Positions 61,495 to 64,000 of a stretch of DNA of 64,000 nt are shown piece after piece. This stretch comes from a virus: IMG/VR virus record IMGVR_UViG_3300020469_000033, positions 1 through 64,000 of that record. One strand, given 5' to 3'. Under the pieces are notes generated by a model that saw only the letters and a list, made by a program, of their open reading frames with translations, searched no databases and had not been told where the DNA came from. Made by a program: the position numbers and the translations under genes. The stretch's first letter is position 1. Every line of letters starts with the position of its first letter.

Positions 61495-63318
61495 ATGAAC
61501 AAAAACGAATTAATCAAAGAATTATTATCTGAGTTATCTTATCGTTCTAACGAAGGATACCCTATGTTAGATAATAGAGAACAAATATCTATTCTAGCTG
61601 AGATATTAGATGAGTGGGGATATACCAAAATCAAAAACGAATTAATTGAAAATCTTTTAGAAGCAGATGATAAAAAATTTACTGCTACAAAGAAAGATAC
61701 AAACCAAACAGTAGCATTTGATAGTGAAGAAGCAAGAGATGCAGCGATTGAAAAGGGAACTCATACTAAGAAAGAAGATTCTGAAGAAGATGATTCTAAA
61801 AAAAAGAAAAAAGATATGTTTTCCTCAGAAGCTGGATATGAAGCTCCTGATTTAAAAAAGGATGATGATATTGATACAACTCCCAAATCAAAAAATTCAA
61901 AACTAAAAAAATTACCAAAAGAAGAATCAATTAAAATAGACCACAATTCAGCTGATAAGTCTCTTATGATGACTAAGACAGAAGCTAAAGCTCAAGCTCA
62001 ACGAACAAAAGCTGGTGAAACACAAAATGTTGGAGCTGGGACACCTGAATCAAGAGCTGGTGAAGCTATGGTTCATAAAGGTTTAAGATTATTACAAAGT
62101 GGTAAATCATTGGAAGAAATAGAAGAGGAGTTTTCTAAAATAGTAAATTCAGATGACCATATATTAAATTCTAAAACAGGTAAAAAATGGGTATCATCTA
62201 CATTATCTAGTTTAAAAAAGATAGATGAGGTTATTGGGATAGAAAATATTCAAGATGTTGCATGGGATACTGATGCTGGTAGAATAGCTATTGGTGTAGA
62301 CCCTAATTTAGAAACATCATCGGATATGTTTGTTAGAACTAAAGATGGTAAAAATATTGGGTTATCTCTTAAAAAAGATGGAAATGTATTCTTAAATAAT
62401 GGTGGTTGGGCCAAACAATCTAAATTATTATTAGGTGATTTAAAATCACAAATGGGTAATGAATCTCATAAAAAATTATCTGAAGCAATGTCAATTAAAG
62501 CATATGAGGATGATTTAACTGATAGGTTTAAATCTATCAGTAGTACTATTACAGTAGATACTATTAAAGAAGATTTTGAAAGATTAAAGAATGAACCTGA
62601 AATATTGAAAAAATATTTTGGTGGTTCAAATCAACCGATATACTTTAGAGAAATGGAAAATCCAGAAGTATTACATAGAAATATGGTTAATGGTAATTTG
62701 AGTAAGTATCAACAAAAAGTTTTAGCTAAGTTAACTCAAGCTTATCATAAAGAGGAATATAATCATTTAAGAAAATCTGAAGATGCATTAACTGAAAGAA
62801 CATTTAATATATTGAACTCTGATAAAGAAGCCAAAGAAGGTATGAATAAACATATCATAAAATCAATGCACATTACAGAAACACTGGGATTAAATAAAAC
62901 AGTCAAAGAAGGTGGCGTAGATGGGTTCCAAACAATGTATGGTATTGAACCAGATGGTGCTGTATTAAATGAACAAACATTGATTACTTTATTTGGTTCT
63001 AATTTCCAAAATATATTACAAGAGCAAATAAAAGAGGTTAGAGATGGTAAAAAATCAGTTAAAGAATTAGAAAAAGCTATTTCTGATTCAATAGAAATTG
63101 ATTATGAATCTGGTCAAATTTTATTTAAACATGAATCTCAAAAAAAGTTCCCATTATTTAAATTACAAGGTAGAGCTAGAGGTATAGGAGCATCTCCTAC
63201 AATGGAAATGTTACAAACTCCATTTATGGCCCATGCACTAAAGATGGGTACATTCAATACCGATGAGTGGGATACAAAATCATTAGAAAGATTTAAAAAA
63301 GATATAGAGTTTATTTAA
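61495..63318 (+). CDS. Unknown 607-aa protein with nuclease-like segment
   Basis: Residues 1-55 form a helical domain (NKNELIKELLSELSYRSNEG, then EILDEWGYTKIKNELIENLL) that I have seen at the start of several marine T4-like phage proteins. A KFTATKKDTNQTVAFDSEEA motif and a highly charged Lys/Glu/Asp linker follow, to about residue 160. At about 277-305 the sequence DMFVRTKDGKNIGLSLKKDG, followed by VFLNNGGW, resembles the Asp...(S/E)xK core of a PD-(D/E)XK nuclease. The remaining 300 residues are helical and unrecognised. Function is uncertain: an internal head protein, a nuclease or a replication-associated protein are possible. Confidence 0.6.
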   Translation: MNKNELIKELLSELSYRSNEGYPMLDNREQISILAEILDEWGYTKIKNELIENLLEADDKKFTATKKDTNQTVAFDSEEARDAAIEKGTHTKKEDSEEDDSKKKKKDMFSSEAGYEAPDLKKDDDIDTTPKSKNSKLKKLPKEESIKIDHNSADKSLMMTKTEAKAQAQRTKAGETQNVGAGTPESRAGEAMVHKGLRLLQSGKSLEEIEEEFSKIVNSDDHILNSKTGKKWVSSTLSSLKKIDEVIGIENIQDVAWDTDAGRIAIGVDPNLETSSDMFVRTKDGKNIGLSLKKDGNVFLNNGGWAKQSKLLLGDLKSQMGNESHKKLSEAMSIKAYEDDLTDRFKSISSTITVDTIKEDFERLKNEPEILKKYFGGSNQPIYFREMENPEVLHRNMVNGNLSKYQQKVLAKLTQAYHKEEYNHLRKSEDALTERTFNILNSDKEAKEGMNKHIIKSMHITETLGLNKTVKEGGVDGFQTMYGIEPDGAVLNEQTLITLFGSNFQNILQEQIKEVRDGKKSVKELEKAISDSIEIDYESGQILFKHESQKKFPLFKLQGRARGIGASPTMEMLQTPFMAHALKMGTFNTDEWDTKSLERFKKDIEFI

Positions 63319-63338
63319 TTAACCCTAAAAATATTCTA

Positions 63339-63357
63339 TTATATTTATAGGTGATTG
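63339..63357 (+). promoter_or_regulatory. Promoter-like motif, exact repeat of 48479-48497
   Basis: TTATATTTATAGGTGATTG is identical over 19 nt to the element before the gene at 48551 and lies 21 nt before the ATG at 63378. No TTG is present at the upstream distance. Confidence 0.5.
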
Positions 63358-63377
63358 ATTAATATATAAAAAAATTT

Positions 63378-63779
63378 ATGAAAACACAATTATTGTGTAC
63401 ATTTACTTCAAAGGATGGGTTACAAAAGACTCTGCAGGATATCAGAGAGACTTATGTGATAGTGTATAACTATATCTATATCTTACAGAATAAGTCAAAC
63501 TTAGATGAACTTTACGTTACCTATAATATTAATACGGAGTTCAAACCACCACAACCTTTAGAAGATACAATACTAATACACAGAAAAAAAGAATCAAATA
63601 CGTTATATACTATTAACGCATTAAACCAGTTAGTGAGAGAGGAAAATGGTGGTGTATTAGATAAGACATTTGTAATAGATTGGCAAAAATTTAGAAATTC
63701 AATAATACTTACAAATACTGAAGGTACTAAACGTATTCAAACTCGTATTTTTGAGGTTATCGAATTTAATCAAAAATAA
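63378..63779 (+). CDS. Conserved small phage protein of unknown function, 133 aa
   Basis: The 133-residue product has the pattern CTFTSKDGLQKTLQDIRETY, then YIYILQNKSNLDELYVTYNI, ILIHRKKESNTLYTINALNQ and FVIDWQKFRNSIIL. I recognise it as a family present in marine and Bacteroidota-infecting T4-like phages, often near replication genes, without a known function. The HRKKExNTLYTINAL segment is the most conserved part. It has its own promoter-like motif and is followed 10 nt later by the last, partial gene. Confidence 0.75.
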   Translation: MKTQLLCTFTSKDGLQKTLQDIRETYVIVYNYIYILQNKSNLDELYVTYNINTEFKPPQPLEDTILIHRKKESNTLYTINALNQLVREENGGVLDKTFVIDWQKFRNSIILTNTEGTKRIQTRIFEVIEFNQK

Positions 63780-63789
63780 AAAATAAGAA

Positions 63790-64000
63790 ATGGCAAAATT
63801 CACAAGAGAACAAATCGAAGAAGCATTAAATTGTAATGGGTATAAATACTTTACAAGTGATAAAGGATATGATGTTAACATCGTTGGTATTAGAAATTCC
63901 GATACATATGGTGAAGTAACAAATAAATTTGATGATACTCTTACAATATCTTACAAAGATTCAGATGGAAAGTGGGTTTATAACGAATATAAAGCAACAA
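63790..64000 (+). CDS. Partial CDS at window end, conserved phage protein
   Basis: The frame opens at ATG 63790 and stays open for 70 codons to the end of the window. Its start (MAKFTREQIEEALNCNGYKY, then DVNIVGIRNSDTYGEV, KFDDTLTISYKDSDGKWVYN and EYKAT) resembles the N-terminal part of a family I recall from Bacteroidota phages, with a conserved VGIRNxDT and a DxLxxSYxDxxGxW core, in some cases annotated as a wall hydrolase or lysis-associated protein. Only about 70 residues are available, so the function stays open. Confidence 0.7.
   Translation, partial: MAKFTREQIEEALNCNGYKYFTSDKGYDVNIVGIRNSDTYGEVTNKFDDTLTISYKDSDGKWVYNEYKAT

Noticed and set aside
1-64000. tRNA genes
   Set aside because: I saw no cloverleaf with a plausible acceptor stem and T-loop in the few short gaps; a dedicated scan was not possible.

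Overview
The window is a contiguous piece of an AT-rich (about one-third GC by eye) tailed-phage genome. All supportable genes are on the + strand, packed with 1-4 nt overlaps or very short gaps. The tail sheath, tail tube, prohead core and major capsid proteins are clearly of the T4-like myovirus type. The giant fibre proteins carry modules I know from marine T4-like phages, mostly cyanophages: FTCxxD beta repeats, CxRD...YGGN helical repeats, YDSNNTGYY repeats, cupredoxin-like domains and a C-terminal S74 chaperone. Several gene leaders contain TAnnTTTG/TAnnTTTA elements, some with an upstream TTG, and one gene has BspA-type repeats. These point, as inference, to a Bacteroidota host rather than a cyanobacterium. 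I saw no integrase, tRNA, CRISPR array or insertion sequence.

Layout. (1) 1-3012: head assembly, with the acidic prohead core protein and the major capsid protein, closed by a strong terminator. (2) 3147-6768: neck and tail-completion genes (gp13-, gp14- and gp15-like) plus two small unknowns, in a translationally coupled series. (3) 6773-48455: an adhesion and fibre region of about 42 kb, two thirds of the window. It has three giant proteins of 5931, 3585 and 3273 residues and smaller proteins between them: a BspA-like protein, a tail-fibre assembly chaperone, and two paralogous small beta proteins, one carrying an inserted domain. (4) 48551-51841: a small conserved protein, tail sheath and tail tube, then a terminator. 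(5) 51959-60147: baseplate and tail interior. This has a gp26-like protein with a probable frameshifted extension, a tape-measure protein, a gp48/gp54-like tube initiator, a LysM wedge protein, a gp27-like hub and a small unknown. (6) 60184-64000: a short family-A DNA polymerase-like protein, a 607-residue protein of unknown role, a small unknown and a partial gene running off the end.

How it fits together. Regions 1, 2, 4 and 5 supply a contractile-tailed virion: core, capsid, neck, sheath, tube, tape measure, hub and wedge. Region 3 supplies its host-contact apparatus, built almost wholly from repeated modules that look able to expand, contract and exchange. The observations most worth a second look are the modular 17.8-kb gene, intact and ligand-less copies of a type-1-copper-like site inside fibres, about 1450 residues of proline-free Gly-Xaa-Ser/Thr triplets with a regular interruption, the candidate frameshift at a seven-T run, and the reduced polymerase with altered active-site motifs.
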